A DNA stretch of 64,000 bases from Deltaproteobacteria bacterium. Its GTDB lineage: Bacteria > Desulfobacterota > Desulfobulbia > Desulfobulbales > Desulfurivibrionaceae. Within the stretch, counting starts at the first letter, position 1. Each line of letters opens with the position of its first letter. A program made the position numbers and the translations under genes. Shown one piece after another: positions 41,003-50,197 of the stretch. The stretch lies in NCBI GenBank assembly GCA_021802645.1, contig JAJZRO010000008.1, forward strand, positions 30,557-94,556, written 5' to 3'. A model generated the notes under the pieces. The model was not told where the DNA came from. It was given only the letters and a program-made list of their open reading frames with translations, and did not search any database.

Positions 41003-44000
41003 CTAGGCGGTCTCCTCGTTGATCTCCCCCTGGGCGGTTGGAATCATGCTCGTATCGAGCCGCCATCCCCGCCAGAGGAAATAAATAACCGGATACACCA
41101 ACAGTTCCATCAGTCCCGAGGCCACCACGCCGCCGACCATGGGCGCGGCGATCCGCTTCATCACGTCGGCGCCGGCGCCGTGGCTCCACATGATGGGCAA
41201 CAGCCCCGCGATGATGACCGAGATGGTCATCACCTTGGGCCGGATGCGCTTGACCGCGCCGTGGTGGATGGCCTGCACCAGGTCGCCGCGGGTCCGCATG
41301 CGGCCCTGCTCGCTCCAGAGACGGTGGGAGAGATCGAGGTAAAGCAGCATGATGACCCCGGTTTCCGCATCGAGCCCGGCCAGCGCGATCAGCCCCACCC
41401 AGACGGCCACCGAGGTGTGATAGCCGAGCAGGTAGAGGAACCAGAAGGCCCCCACCAGGGAAAAGGGTACCGCCAGAAAGACGATGGCGGTCTTGATCAT
41501 GGATTTGGTGTTCATGTAGATGATGACGAAGATGAGCAGCAGGGTAAGCGGAATGATCACCACCAGCCGCTTATGCGCCGCCTCCATGTATTCGAACTGT
41601 CCGCTCCACACCAGGGAGTACCCCGACGGCAGCTTGACCGCCGCCGCCACCGCCTGCTGCGCCCGCTTGACATAGGTACCGATGTCGATCCCCCGGATAT
41701 CGACATAGACCCAGGCGGTGCGCCGGGCATTCTCGCTCTTGATGGAAGGTGGTCCCTTCTTGATGGTGATGGCGGCCAGGGCGGCGATCGGCACGTGGGT
41801 GCCGTCGCGCAGCGGCACCAGCACCCGCGCGAGCGAGGTCAGGTCGTCGCGGTAATCCCGCAGGTAGCGGATGTTGACCGGATAACGTTCCAGCCCCTCC
41901 ACGGTCTGGGTCACATTCATGCCGCCGATGGCCGACTGGATGATATCCTCCACCTCGCCCACGGTCAGGCCATAGCGGGCCGCCGCTGCCCGGTCGATGG
42001 TGAAATCGAGGTAGTTGCCGCCCACCACCCGCTCGGCATAGGCGCTCATGGTGCCGGGCAGGGTGCTCACCACCGCCTCGATCTGCTCGCCCAGGCGACT
42101 CAATACCTCAAGGTCCGTGCCCATCACCTTGATCCCCACCGGGGTCTTGATGCCGGTGGAGAGCATGTCGATGCGGGTCTTGATCGGCATGGTCCAGGCA
42201 TTGGTCAAGCCGGGGAACTGGATGGCATTGTTCAGCCGGTCGATGAGGTCATCGGGGGTCATGGCCCGCTGGTCGGGCAGGATCAGGCGCGGCAGCACCT
42301 GAAGCCACTCGGGCCAGCTGCTGTAAAAGCGGTGCACCTTGATCGTGCGCCACTCCTTCTCGGGCTTGAGTGTGATGGTGGTCTCCAGCATGGAGAGCGG
42401 CGCCGGATCGGTGGCGGTCTCCGCCCGGCCCACCTTGCCGAAAACGCTCTCTACCTCCGGGAAGGTGGCGATGATGCGGTCGGTCTGCTGCAGCAGTTCC
42501 TTGGCCTTGGTGATGGACACCCCCGGCAGGGTGGTGGGCATGTAGAGCAGGTCGCCCTCGTAGAGCGGCGGCATGAACTCCGAGCCCATGCGGCTGATGG
42601 GCCAGGCGATGGAGAGGACGAGCAGCCCCCCCACCACCAGGATGGCCAGCCGGTAGCGGAGGGCGAAATCCACCACCGGATGGTAGAGGCGGATCAAGAC
42701 CCGGTTCACCGGATTGGCCTCTTCCGGCTGGATCTTGCCGCGGATGAACCAGCCCATGAGGATCGGCACCACGGTGACGGAAAGCAGGGCCGCCGCGCCC
42801 ATGGCGTAGGTCTTGGTGAAGGCGAGCGGCTTGAACATGCGGCCCGACTGTTCCTGCAGGGTGAAGACCGGCAAGAAGGAGACGGTGATCACCAGCAGCG
42901 AATAGAAGAGCGACGGCCCCACCTCCTTGGCCGCATCGCGGATGATCTCCCAATGGGGCTTCTTGCCGCGATCCCGTTCCAGGTGCTTGTGGGCGTTCTC
43001 GATCATGATGATGGCGGCGTCGATCATGGCGCCGATGGCAATGGCGATGCCGCCCAAACTCATGATGTTGGCGTTGATGCCCTGGCCGTGCATGATGACA
43101 AAGGCCATGAGGATGGCGATGGGCAGGGTGACGATGGCTACCAGGGCGCTGGGCAGGTGGAGCAGAAAGAGGGCGGTGACCACCGCCACCACCACGCTCT
43201 CCTCCACCAGCTTCTCTTTGAGGGTGGCGACGGCGCGTTCGATGAGGCCGGAACGGTCATAGACCGGCTTGATCCGCACCCCGGCCGGCAACCCGGCCTG
43301 GAGGCTGCGTAATTTCTCCTTGACCCGGTCGATCACCGCCAGGGCGTTCTCGCCGAAGCGCATGACCACGATGCCGCCCACCGCCTCGCCCTTGCCGTCC
43401 AGCTCCGCCGCCCCGCGCCGCAGTTCAGGGCCGATGGTGACCTGGGCCAGGTCGCGGAGCAGAATCGGCGTTCCCTGCCGGTCGGTGCCGACCACCACCT
43501 GTTCGAGATCCTTGGCCGACTTGATGTAACCGAGCCCGCGCACCATGAACTCGGTCTCGCCCATCTCCACCACCCGGCCACCCACGTCGTTGTTGCTCTG
43601 ACGGATCGCCTGGCGGAGCTGCGGGATGGTGATGTGGTAGGCAAGAAGGCGAACCGGATCCACCGAGACCTGATACTGCTTCACATAACCGCCGATGCTC
43701 GCCACCTCGGCCACGCCCTCGACCCCGGTCAGTTCGTAGCGGAGGTACCAGTCCTGGATGGAGCGCAGCTGCTGGAGATCGTGGTTGTCGCTCTCCAGGA
43801 CGTATTCATACACCCAGCCCACCCCGGTGGCATCCGGTCCCAGGCTGGGGGTCACCCCGGCCGGCAGCCGTTTGGCGGCATAGTTGAGATACTCCAGCAC
43901 CCGGGAGCGGGCCCAGTAGATGTCGGTGCCATCCTCGAAGATCACATAGACGAAGGAATAGCCGAAGAAGGAATACCCGCGCACCACCTTGGCGTGGGGT

Positions 44001-44227
44001 ACGGCCAGCATCTGGGTGGTGAGCGGATAGGTGACCTGATCCTCCACCACCTGCGGCGCCTGACCGGGATACTCGGTGAGGATGATCACCTGCACGTCGG
44101 AGAGATCGGGGATGGCGTCGATGGGGGTGTTCTTCAGGGAGTAGCCGCCGGCGACGATCAGAAAGACCGTCAGCATGACCACCAGAAACTTGTTGCGGAT
44201 CGACCACTCGATGATCTTTTCCAGCAT
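41003..44227 (-). CDS. cusA: Heavy-metal RND efflux pump, CusA-like
   Basis: 1074 residues, the normal length. Proton-driven inner-membrane pump. It begins LEKIIEWSIRNKF, as CusA/CzcA do, has two large periplasmic loops and about 12 membrane helices. The block IKTRIDMLSTGIKTPVGIKV matches the CusA region containing a Met ligand, which favours Cu(I)/Ag(I) over Zn/Co/Cd. It is followed by the exported Met/His-rich gene and preceded by the adaptor gene. Confidence 0.93.
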   Translation of the reverse strand: MLEKIIEWSIRNKFLVVMLTVFLIVAGGYSLKNTPIDAIPDLSDVQVIILTEYPGQAPQVVEDQVTYPLTTQMLAVPHAKVVRGYSFFGYSFVYVIFEDGTDIYWARSRVLEYLNYAAKRLPAGVTPSLGPDATGVGWVYEYVLESDNHDLQQLRSIQDWYLRYELTGVEGVAEVASIGGYVKQYQVSVDPVRLLAYHITIPQLRQAIRQSNNDVGGRVVEMGETEFMVRGLGYIKSAKDLEQVVVGTDRQGTPILLRDLAQVTIGPELRRGAAELDGKGEAVGGIVVMRFGENALAVIDRVKEKLRSLQAGLPAGVRIKPVYDRSGLIERAVATLKEKLVEESVVVAVVTALFLLHLPSALVAIVTLPIAILMAFVIMHGQGINANIMSLGGIAIAIGAMIDAAIIMIENAHKHLERDRGKKPHWEIIRDAAKEVGPSLFYSLLVITVSFLPVFTLQEQSGRMFKPLAFTKTYAMGAAALLSVTVVPILMGWFIRGKIQPEEANPVNRVLIRLYHPVVDFALRYRLAILVVGGLLVLSIAWPISRMGSEFMPPLYEGDLLYMPTTLPGVSITKAKELLQQTDRIIATFPEVESVFGKVGRAETATDPAPLSMLETTITLKPEKEWRTIKVHRFYSSWPEWLQVLPRLILPDQRAMTPDDLIDRLNNAIQFPGLTNAWTMPIKTRIDMLSTGIKTPVGIKVMGTDLEVLSRLGEQIEAVVSTLPGTMSAYAERVVGGNYLDFTIDRAAAARYGLTVGEVEDIIQSAIGGMNVTQTVEGLERYPVNIRYLRDYRDDLTSLARVLVPLRDGTHVPIAALAAITIKKGPPSIKSENARRTAWVYVDIRGIDIGTYVKRAQQAVAAAVKLPSGYSLVWSGQFEYMEAAHKRLVVIIPLTLLLIFVIIYMNTKSMIKTAIVFLAVPFSLVGAFWFLYLLGYHTSVAVWVGLIALAGLDAETGVIMLLYLDLSHRLWSEQGRMRTRGDLVQAIHHGAVKRIRPKVMTISVIIAGLLPIMWSHGAGADVMKRIAAPMVGGVVASGLMELLVYPVIYFLWRGWRLDTSMIPTAQGEINEETA

Positions 44228-44292
44228 CTGCCTAGCCCCTGTCGTCCTGGCCTTTCCTGCCGACCCTTCTTGCCGCCATGGCCACCACGCCC

Positions 44293-45660
44293 CTACTTGA
44301 ACAGATCCTCGAGATTTTCATCCTTCTTGCCCGGGACCGGTGGTGCTGGCGGCGGTTTGGGCGCCGACATCTTCTGGAACGCCCCCCGCAGGGTGCTTTC
44401 CGAATCCAGCATGAACTGGGCCGAGGTCACCACCACTTCGTCGGCCTTGAGTCCGGAACGGACCTCCACCAGCCCATGGTCGTCCTGCAGTCCCAGGGTG
44501 ACCGGTCGGGGCTCGAACTTGCCGCCGCCCAGGGCGACGAAAACCGTGGTCTTCTCGCCGCTGTACAGTACCGCTTCCGCCGGGACGACCAGGACATCCT
44601 TGACCGTGCTGGCGGCCAGCCGCACCGTGACGTACATATCCGGCTTCAATTGCAGGCTGCGGTTGTCGAGGCTGATCCGCGCCTTGACGGTGCGGGTCTT
44701 CGACTCCACGTAGGGATAGACCTTGTCCACCGTGCCGGTGAGCTGGGGCGCCCCATAGGGCAGCTCGATGCGGACCGTCTGTCCCACTTTCACCCAGGGC
44801 AGCTCGTATTCATAAACATCGGCATAGACCCAGACGCGGGAGATGTCGGAGAGCTGGAAGAGTTCCATGCCGGCCTTGACATACATGCCCTGCTCGACCC
44901 GCTTGGCGGTCACGATGCCGTTGTAGGGGGCGTAGAGCACCAGGTTTTTGGCAACGGTGCCGCTCCGCGCCAGGGCGGCGATCTGGGCCTCGCTGATATC
45001 CCAGTAGCGCAGCCGCTTCCGCGATGATTCCAGCAGCTGCTTAGCGCCCTCGGCAATCTCCGGCAGCATGTTGTTCTTGAGGGCGTCGTTGTTCCGCCGC
45101 GCCAAGAGGAATTCCTCCTGGGCGGTCACCAGGTCGGGGCTGTAGATGGAAAGGAGCGGCTGCCCCTTCTTGACCGTGCCGCCGGTCTCGTTGACGTAGA
45201 GTCGCTCGACCCAGCCATCCACCTTGGCGTTGATGGAATACTGGCGCGGCTCCTCGTAGCCGACCACCCCGACGGTGCGGATGGCGCGCTGCAACTCCTT
45301 CCGCACCACCTTGGCCGTGCGGATCCCCATGCTCTGCTGGGTGGCGGGGTCAACGGTGATCACCCCCGTGTTGCCGCCACCACCGCCCGCGCCAGTGGTG
45401 GACGGCTTCACCGGCACCAAGGCCATGCCGCAGATGGGGCAGTTGCCCGGATGATCCCTGATGATGAAGGGATGCATGCTGCACGTGTACTTCTGGACCG
45501 CCGCGGCCCAGGCCTGGCCGAGTTCGCCCTGACGCAGAGACTCCCAGATGCCCGGCTCCCCGGGATGGTCATGGCCGCCATCGGGGCCATACCCCACGAA
45601 AAAGAGACCACCCATGACCACGATCAGCAGCCACCTGATTCCGCGTCTCCATCTTGGCAT
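44293..45660 (-). CDS. cusB: Membrane-fusion (adaptor) subunit with N-terminal metal-binding domain, CusB-like
   Basis: About 455 residues from ATG 45660; ATG 45666 is only one base from the GGAG and less likely. The membrane anchor (WLLIVVMGGLFFVGYG) is followed by a YHS-like heavy-metal-binding motif, YTCSMHP plus CPICGMAL. The rest is the HlyD/CusB hairpin, lipoyl (SINAKVDGWVERLYV) and beta-barrel domains. It links CusA to the outer-membrane channel in the periplasm and may hand over metal. Confidence 0.92.
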   Translation of the reverse strand: MPRWRRGIRWLLIVVMGGLFFVGYGPDGGHDHPGEPGIWESLRQGELGQAWAAAVQKYTCSMHPFIIRDHPGNCPICGMALVPVKPSTTGAGGGGGNTGVITVDPATQQSMGIRTAKVVRKELQRAIRTVGVVGYEEPRQYSINAKVDGWVERLYVNETGGTVKKGQPLLSIYSPDLVTAQEEFLLARRNNDALKNNMLPEIAEGAKQLLESSRKRLRYWDISEAQIAALARSGTVAKNLVLYAPYNGIVTAKRVEQGMYVKAGMELFQLSDISRVWVYADVYEYELPWVKVGQTVRIELPYGAPQLTGTVDKVYPYVESKTRTVKARISLDNRSLQLKPDMYVTVRLAASTVKDVLVVPAEAVLYSGEKTTVFVALGGGKFEPRPVTLGLQDDHGLVEVRSGLKADEVVVTSAQFMLDSESTLRGAFQKMSAPKPPPAPPVPGKKDENLEDLFK

Positions 45661-45684
45661 TCGCATTCTCCCTGATCGCTTCGC

Positions 45685-46980
45685 TTATGGTAGGGGGGCG
45701 CCGGCCGGCAAGGCGAAATCGACCCCGCTTTCCGCCTCCAGCTTGGCCAGGCTCCGCTGCCCATCGGTCAACCGCCGGAAATACTCGATCTCGAGCCCCT
45801 GCAGGGTGAGCAGGCTGTCGAGCAGGGGCAGGAAACCGACCTTGCCGACCCGGTAGCCGCTCAAGGCCGCCTCGAAGCTCTGCGCCGCCTGCGGCATCAG
45901 GCCGCTGCGGTACAGCCGCGCCTGCTCGCGATTCTGCTGCAGGCTGCTGTACGCCTCCTGGATATTGAAGAGTACCTTGTTGCGGAAATCCCGATACTGT
46001 TCGAGCACCATGGTCAGGCCGGCATTCGACTCCTCGCTCGCCTCTTTGCGTTTGCCCCAGGCCAGCGGCAGGTTGATGCCGAGTTCCAGGCTGGCGAAAT
46101 CGGTACCGTTGTCCGCGGCGGTAGGCTCCCGGAAGGTATAGGCCACTCCCACCTTAAAATCCGGCAGATAGTTGAGCCGCGCCAGCCGCTGTTTGGCCTT
46201 GTAGCTTTCGGCCAAGGATTTATAGGCGGCGTAGAGAGGGCGGTTGGTGGCCGCCTTTTCCTGCAACGCCTCCACCGACTCCTGCGGCTCCGGCAAACCG
46301 AAATCCTCCAGCCGGGCCAGCGGGGTGGCCGGCGGCTTATCCAGCAGGCGGTTCAACTCGGCCAGGGCCGTCTCCCGTTTCTGCTGCAAGCCATAGCGGG
46401 TGTCGGTCAGCTTGGAATATTCCACCTGCGCCTTGAGCACATCCTGCTGCAACCCCTTGCCCACCTCGTAGTTGGTCTCGGTAAGGCGGATGAAGTCCTT
46501 GAGGAGCCGCAGGTTGCGGTCGGTAACCGCCACGGCCTTCTCGTAAAAGTAGAACGAGAAATAGGCCTGTTTCACCTGGCGGACCAGTTGCCGCTGGTTG
46601 TCTTCCCACACCCCTTTGTACCAGCGGGCCTCGGCCGCAGCCGCCTCCTCGCGCGCCCCGAGCTTGCCGGGAAAGGGGAACTCCTGGAAAAGGCGCACGA
46701 TGTTGCCGGTCATGGGGGTGTTGCCGGCGGAAAAGGTGTCCACTGGGTAGTTGCTGAAGGCGAAAGAGAGGGCGGGGTCGGCGAGGGAGGCGGCGGGCAC
46801 CACCTTGTGCTCGTAAAGGTGCCAGCGGGCCTGCGCCGCCTTGAGTTCGGGATTGTCGGCCAGGGCCACGGCCACCAGCTCGTCGAGCACCGAATGGGGC
46901 GGGGCGTCTTCGGCCCTGGCCGATCCCGCCAGCAACCACAGGAGCACCACGAGGAGCAACAGAGAGGGAATTTTTTTCAT
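45685..46980 (-). CDS. cusC: Outer-membrane efflux channel, CusC/TolC-like
   Basis: 431 residues. A signal peptide (LLLLVVLLWLLAGSARA) precedes two repeats of the OEP fold, long amphipathic helices with heptads (VRQVKQAYFSFYFYEKAV; LFNIQEAYSSLQQNREQ). It forms the trimeric exit duct of the tripartite pump. It is the first gene of the operon cusC-cusB-cusA-exported protein. The upstream region (46981-47157) holds the promoter, but I saw no regulator gene or palindromic cue there. Confidence 0.9.
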   Translation of the reverse strand: MKKIPSLLLLVVLLWLLAGSARAEDAPPHSVLDELVAVALADNPELKAAQARWHLYEHKVVPAASLADPALSFAFSNYPVDTFSAGNTPMTGNIVRLFQEFPFPGKLGAREEAAAAEARWYKGVWEDNQRQLVRQVKQAYFSFYFYEKAVAVTDRNLRLLKDFIRLTETNYEVGKGLQQDVLKAQVEYSKLTDTRYGLQQKRETALAELNRLLDKPPATPLARLEDFGLPEPQESVEALQEKAATNRPLYAAYKSLAESYKAKQRLARLNYLPDFKVGVAYTFREPTAADNGTDFASLELGINLPLAWGKRKEASEESNAGLTMVLEQYRDFRNKVLFNIQEAYSSLQQNREQARLYRSGLMPQAAQSFEAALSGYRVGKVGFLPLLDSLLTLQGLEIEYFRRLTDGQRSLAKLEAESGVDFALPAGAPLP

Positions 46981-47157
46981 CCACCAACCTCCTCGCCAGA
47001 GCGGCAGCCGCTTCGCCTTGCACTGCTCCCACTCTAGCCACTCTCACGGAATCGGGCAAGCGGGATCGAATAATTCGGCCGCGGCAAGGGCGGGTGCCAA
47101 AGGTCCCGGCGGGGACGCCGCTGCCGCCGCCCGGTCCCTTATCCGCCGGTCGGTGGA

Positions 47158-47505
47158 TTAGCCATTTTCCTGCCGGTGAGTGTAACGGATCACCGTGGCC
47201 TTCTCCAGGGTGATCATGCCGCTCTCCATAATTGCATCCACCTTGGGCAGGACGGCGTCAATCTTCTCCTGACTCTCCACCACCTCGATCACCATCGGCA
47301 TGTCGGCCGAAAGCTCGAGGAGCTTGTGGGTGTGGTAGACCCGATGCGCCCCGAAGCCCATGACGCCTTTGAGGACCGTGGCCCCGGCAAACCCCTCGGC
47401 GAGGAACAGCTCCACCAGCGCCTCATACAGGGGGCGATGGCCGTGCTGCTTGGCCTCGCCGACAAATATCCGCATCAGAACCTTTTCTCCAATGAACTTG
47501 GACAT
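47158..47505 (-). CDS. DUF190 (PII-like fold) protein of the fluoride operon
   Basis: 115 residues. The family sequence (LMRIFVGEAKQHGHRPLY, GATVLKGVMGFG) is clear. DUF190 proteins are often found beside or fused to CrcB, and their fold resembles PII regulators, so a regulatory role in fluoride export is likely. It lies 12 bp behind crcB, in an operon under the fluoride riboswitch. Confidence 0.9.
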   Translation of the reverse strand: MSKFIGEKVLMRIFVGEAKQHGHRPLYEALVELFLAEGFAGATVLKGVMGFGAHRVYHTHKLLELSADMPMVIEVVESQEKIDAVLPKVDAIMESGMITLEKATVIRYTHRQENG

Positions 47506-47517
47506 GGCTGGCGCCTC

Positions 47518-47895
47518 CTATGCGAGTTGCCGGGCAACGAGAATGCCGAGCCACGTGCAGGCGAGACAGACCACCACACTGACCAGGACGTTACCCACTG
47601 CCGTCATAAGCTGACCATCCTCCACCAGCTTGAAGGTCTCGTAGCTGAAGGTGGAAAAGGTGGTCAACCCCCCCATAAAGCCGATTGTGAGGCCAATGCG
47701 CAGATTGGGCGAGATGAGGGTGCTGCGCAAACTGTATTCTAGCACCAAACCGATGCAAAAGGCGCCGACAATGTTCACCGCCAGAGTCCCATAGGGGAAA
47801 GCGCGCCCCAACTGGCCATAGACCCAGGCCGAGAGATAATAGCGGGCAAGGCAGCCCAGGGCTCCGAATCCCGCAATCAAAAGAACCGTCGTCAT
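47518..47895 (-). CDS. crcB: Fluoride ion channel CrcB/Fluc
   Basis: 125 residues with four membrane helices, as a dual-topology fluoride channel. Conserved features include GALGCLARYYLS, PYGTLAVNIVGAF (Asn of the pore region) and FMGGLTTFSTFSYE (the Phe box and Na-binding GLTTFST). It expels fluoride passively. Its start overlaps the stop of the MFS gene by 4 bp, and DUF190 follows. Confidence 0.95.
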   Translation of the reverse strand: MTTVLLIAGFGALGCLARYYLSAWVYGQLGRAFPYGTLAVNIVGAFCIGLVLEYSLRSTLISPNLRIGLTIGFMGGLTTFSTFSYETFKLVEDGQLMTAVGNVLVSVVVCLACTWLGILVARQLA

Positions 47896-49109
47896 CTCTC
47901 CACCTCCTGCAGATTTCCCCCTGGCCCTCTCCTCGCCATGATAGTCAGCAAAGCGATAAACAACAACGCGGCCAGGCTAGCGGTGGCCGTCCCGAAATAA
48001 AAGGTTGCCGCCGGCGAAACGCGGTCCCACAACAGCCCGCCGATCAGGCTGGCGGGCAACGCGGCCATGCCGACGGCAGTGGCATAGACCCCGAAGGCCG
48101 TTGCCTTGAAATCAGGAGGGATGATGGTCGCCAGGAAGGCCTTCTGAATCCCTTCGGTCAGCCCCATGAAGACGCCATAGGCGCCGAACAATACCCAGAT
48201 CATCCGCGGAGTGGCGGCGATGGCGAAGCCGTAATATAGCCCGGCAAAGAGAAGGAAGCCAAGGAGAAGGAGCCGTTTCTTGCCGAACCGATCGGCCGCC
48301 ATGCCCGCCGGGATGGCGGCCAGGGAGTAAATGAGATTGAAGGTCAGGTAGAGGGCCGGGATCAGCATGGCGGGCACCCCGAGTTGTTCGGCCCGCAGAA
48401 TCAGGAAGGCGTCACTGGAGTTGCCCAGGGCGAAGAGGGCGGCAATCAGAATGAAGGCGGTTACCCGCCAGTCGAAGCAGCGCAAGGTACACCGGGGTTG
48501 TGCTACCCCGGGGCGACGCGGCGGTGTTTTTTCCCGGATGAACAGCACGATGATAAGGACGGCAAAAATTCCGGGAATCATGGAGAGCCAGAAAACCGTC
48601 TGGTAGGCCCCGCTCTGCCAGCGCAGAATCAGGAGGGCAACGGCCGGCCCGACCACCGCGCCCATGGTGTCCATGGCCCGATGAAGGCTGAAGGCGCGGC
48701 CCAGATGGGTGGCGGCGGTCGCTTCCACGATGATGGCATCCCGAGGCGCGCTGCGGATCCCCTTGCCCAGGCGATCCACAAAACGAAAGGCCAGAACCGG
48801 TTGCCAAGCCTGGGCGAGGGCGATGAGCGGGCGGCTCAGGGTCGAGATGGCATAGCCGGCGAGCATCAGCTGCTTGCGACGGCCGAGCCGGTCGGAAAAC
48901 CAGCCGGAAAAGGCCTTGAGCAGACTGGCGGTGGCTTCGGCCACCCCCTCGATCAGGCCGATCATCGACTTGTTCACCCCCAGCACCGAGGCCAGAAAGA
49001 GTGGCACCAACGGGTAGATCATCTCGGAACTGGCATCCATGCAGAAGCTGACCAGGCCGGAGAAGAAGACATTGCTGCCGAAGCCGAAATAGCTTTTTTG
49101 CTCTCCCAT
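47892..49109 (-). CDS. MFS transporter, first gene of the fluoride operon
   Basis: 405 residues from ATG 49109, preceded by GGAAGGGG; an upstream GTG 49157 is less likely. It has about 12 membrane helices and the MFS loop motif GWFSDRLGRRKQLML after helix 2. The substrate is not evident; in this operon it might export a fluorinated compound, or a toxin made during fluoride stress, or serve fluoride tolerance indirectly (inference). Its 3' end overlaps crcB, so translation is coupled. Confidence 0.85.
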   Translation of the reverse strand: MGEQKSYFGFGSNVFFSGLVSFCMDASSEMIYPLVPLFLASVLGVNKSMIGLIEGVAEATASLLKAFSGWFSDRLGRRKQLMLAGYAISTLSRPLIALAQAWQPVLAFRFVDRLGKGIRSAPRDAIIVEATAATHLGRAFSLHRAMDTMGAVVGPAVALLILRWQSGAYQTVFWLSMIPGIFAVLIIVLFIREKTPPRRPGVAQPRCTLRCFDWRVTAFILIAALFALGNSSDAFLILRAEQLGVPAMLIPALYLTFNLIYSLAAIPAGMAADRFGKKRLLLLGFLLFAGLYYGFAIAATPRMIWVLFGAYGVFMGLTEGIQKAFLATIIPPDFKATAFGVYATAVGMAALPASLIGGLLWDRVSPAATFYFGTATASLAALLFIALLTIMARRGPGGNLQEVER

Positions 49110-49183
49110 GGCCGGCCCCTTCCGGGCAACGTTGTGGCGGGCTCCCCGATAGTTCACGACGCAGGCGCCCTGACGCCCAAAAC

Positions 49184-49262
49184 AAAAAAACTCCTACCTC
49201 GACGCAAGGTAGGAGTCATTAGCTTCCTTACGGAAGCGGACCAGGGCGAACTCCATCGCCAA
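49184..49262 (-). promoter_or_regulatory. Fluoride riboswitch with terminator expression platform
   Basis: Reading the minus strand from 49262, the aptamer signature is GGCGAUGGAGUUCGCC, then a GCUUCC-GUAA-GGAAGC stem and AAUGACUCCUACC. The last segment is also the 5' arm of a perfect 9-bp terminator stem (GGTAGGAGT at 49208-49216 pairs with ACTCCTACC at 49190-49198) followed by TTTTTTT (49190-49184). Fluoride binding would therefore compete with termination and switch on the MFS-crcB-DUF190 operon. The A/U versus G/C details of the core differ slightly from the consensus. Confidence 0.92.
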
Positions 49263-49322
49263 CGGATGTTGCTCAATGTTGCTAACCGTCGCCAGCCGCC
49301 TTTTCCGTAACTTGTTGTAATT

Positions 49323-49399
49323 TGGTCGGGATGAGAGGATTCGAACCTCCGGCCCCCTGAACCCCATTCAGGTGCGCTACCAGACTGCGCTACATCCCG
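49323..49399 (-). tRNA. tRNA-Pro (anticodon GGG)
   Basis: 77 nt. Acceptor CGGGATG pairs with CATCCCG, with discriminator A and an encoded CCA. The anticodon arm is CCTGA-ATGGGGT-TCAGG (anticodon GGG), and the T-loop is TTCGAAT. It lies downstream of merR and about 60 nt upstream of the fluoride riboswitch on the same strand. Confidence 0.97.
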
Positions 49400-49485
49400 A
49401 CCCTCTATCTTCTTTGCCGCGGGAACGCGGCGAAAGGTCTATTTACCCCCTTGCCCACCGCCTGTCAAGAGCGGCTGCCCTGCGG

Positions 49486-49890
49486 CTAATCTTCCAGCAG
49501 CCGTTTGAGCTCCTGCAACTCCTGGCGGATGCCCTGCATCACCGTGGCCACCGAAGGGAGTTCACCGGCCTCCACCGCAACCTCCTCCGGCTCACCACGC
49601 TGCTCGCGGGCCAGCAGTTTTTTGGCGCCGCCGATGGTAAAACCCTCTTCTTTCAGCAGCCGCTTGATCCGCAGGATGTTCTCCACGTCGCTGCGGCGGT
49701 AGAGCCGTTGCCGGGAGCTGGCGCGCTGGGGATGGAGGAGGGGAAACTCGGTCTCCCAGTAGCGCAGCACGTGCTGCTTGATGCCGGTCAGTTCGCAGAC
49801 CTCGCCGATCTTGAAGTAAAGCTTGTCGGGAATGGTTACCTGATCCGGCGCCGTCCCTTGCGGGGTGCGCGGCTGCGTCTCCCTGGTCAC
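49486..49890 (-). CDS. MerR-family transcriptional regulator
   Basis: 134 residues from GTG 49890, 10 bp after ihfA. The N-terminal winged helix reads [22 protein letters not shown], a MerR signature, and the C-terminal part ([11 protein letters not shown]) suggests a dimerising coiled coil. There are no conserved metal cysteines, so it is not a mercury-type sensor. In Desulfobacterota a gene like this often follows ihfA/himA; its targets are unknown. Confidence 0.85.
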   Translation of the reverse strand: MTRETQPRTPQGTAPDQVTIPDKLYFKIGEVCELTGIKQHVLRYWETEFPLLHPQRASSRQRLYRRSDVENILRIKRLLKEEGFTIGGAKKLLAREQRGEPEEVAVEAGELPSVATVMQGIRQELQELKRLLED

Positions 49891-49900
49891 ACGGCCTCGT

Positions 49901-50194
49901 TCAGCTCTGGTTGATCTTCTCCCGCACGATCTTGCTGGGACGGAAGGAGATCATGCTGCGCTTCGAGATCTCCATGGCCGCGCCGGTGCGGGGGTTCCGC
50001 CCTTTGCGGGGGGCCTTTTTCCGGACGTTGAAGGTGCCGAACTGCACGAGCTTCACCGCCTCTTCCGCCAGCAATGCCTTTTTCAGGGTGTCAAACACCG
50101 CGTCCACCAGATCGCCGGAGCCACGCTGGGAAAATCCCATCTTCTCGTTGATGGCCTTGGCCAAATCCTTGCGGGTCAGATTCGAACGTTTCAT
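49901..50194 (-). CDS. ihfA: Integration host factor alpha / HU-like DNA-bending protein
   Basis: 97 residues from ATG 50194. It has the HU/IHF core [21 protein letters not shown], with a conserved proline at the tip that intercalates DNA. Position behind pheT is the classic one for ihfA (himA), so this assignment is preferred to plain HU. It bends DNA in replication, recombination and transcription control. Stop precedes merR by 10 bp. Confidence 0.93.
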   Translation of the reverse strand: MKRSNLTRKDLAKAINEKMGFSQRGSGDLVDAVFDTLKKALLAEEAVKLVQFGTFNVRKKAPRKGRNPRTGAAMEISKRSMISFRPSKIVREKINQS

Positions 50195-50197
50195 CAC

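Noticed and set aside
41180-43312. 710-codon plus-strand open frame
   Set aside because: Antisense shadow of cusA, Gly/His/Asp-rich.
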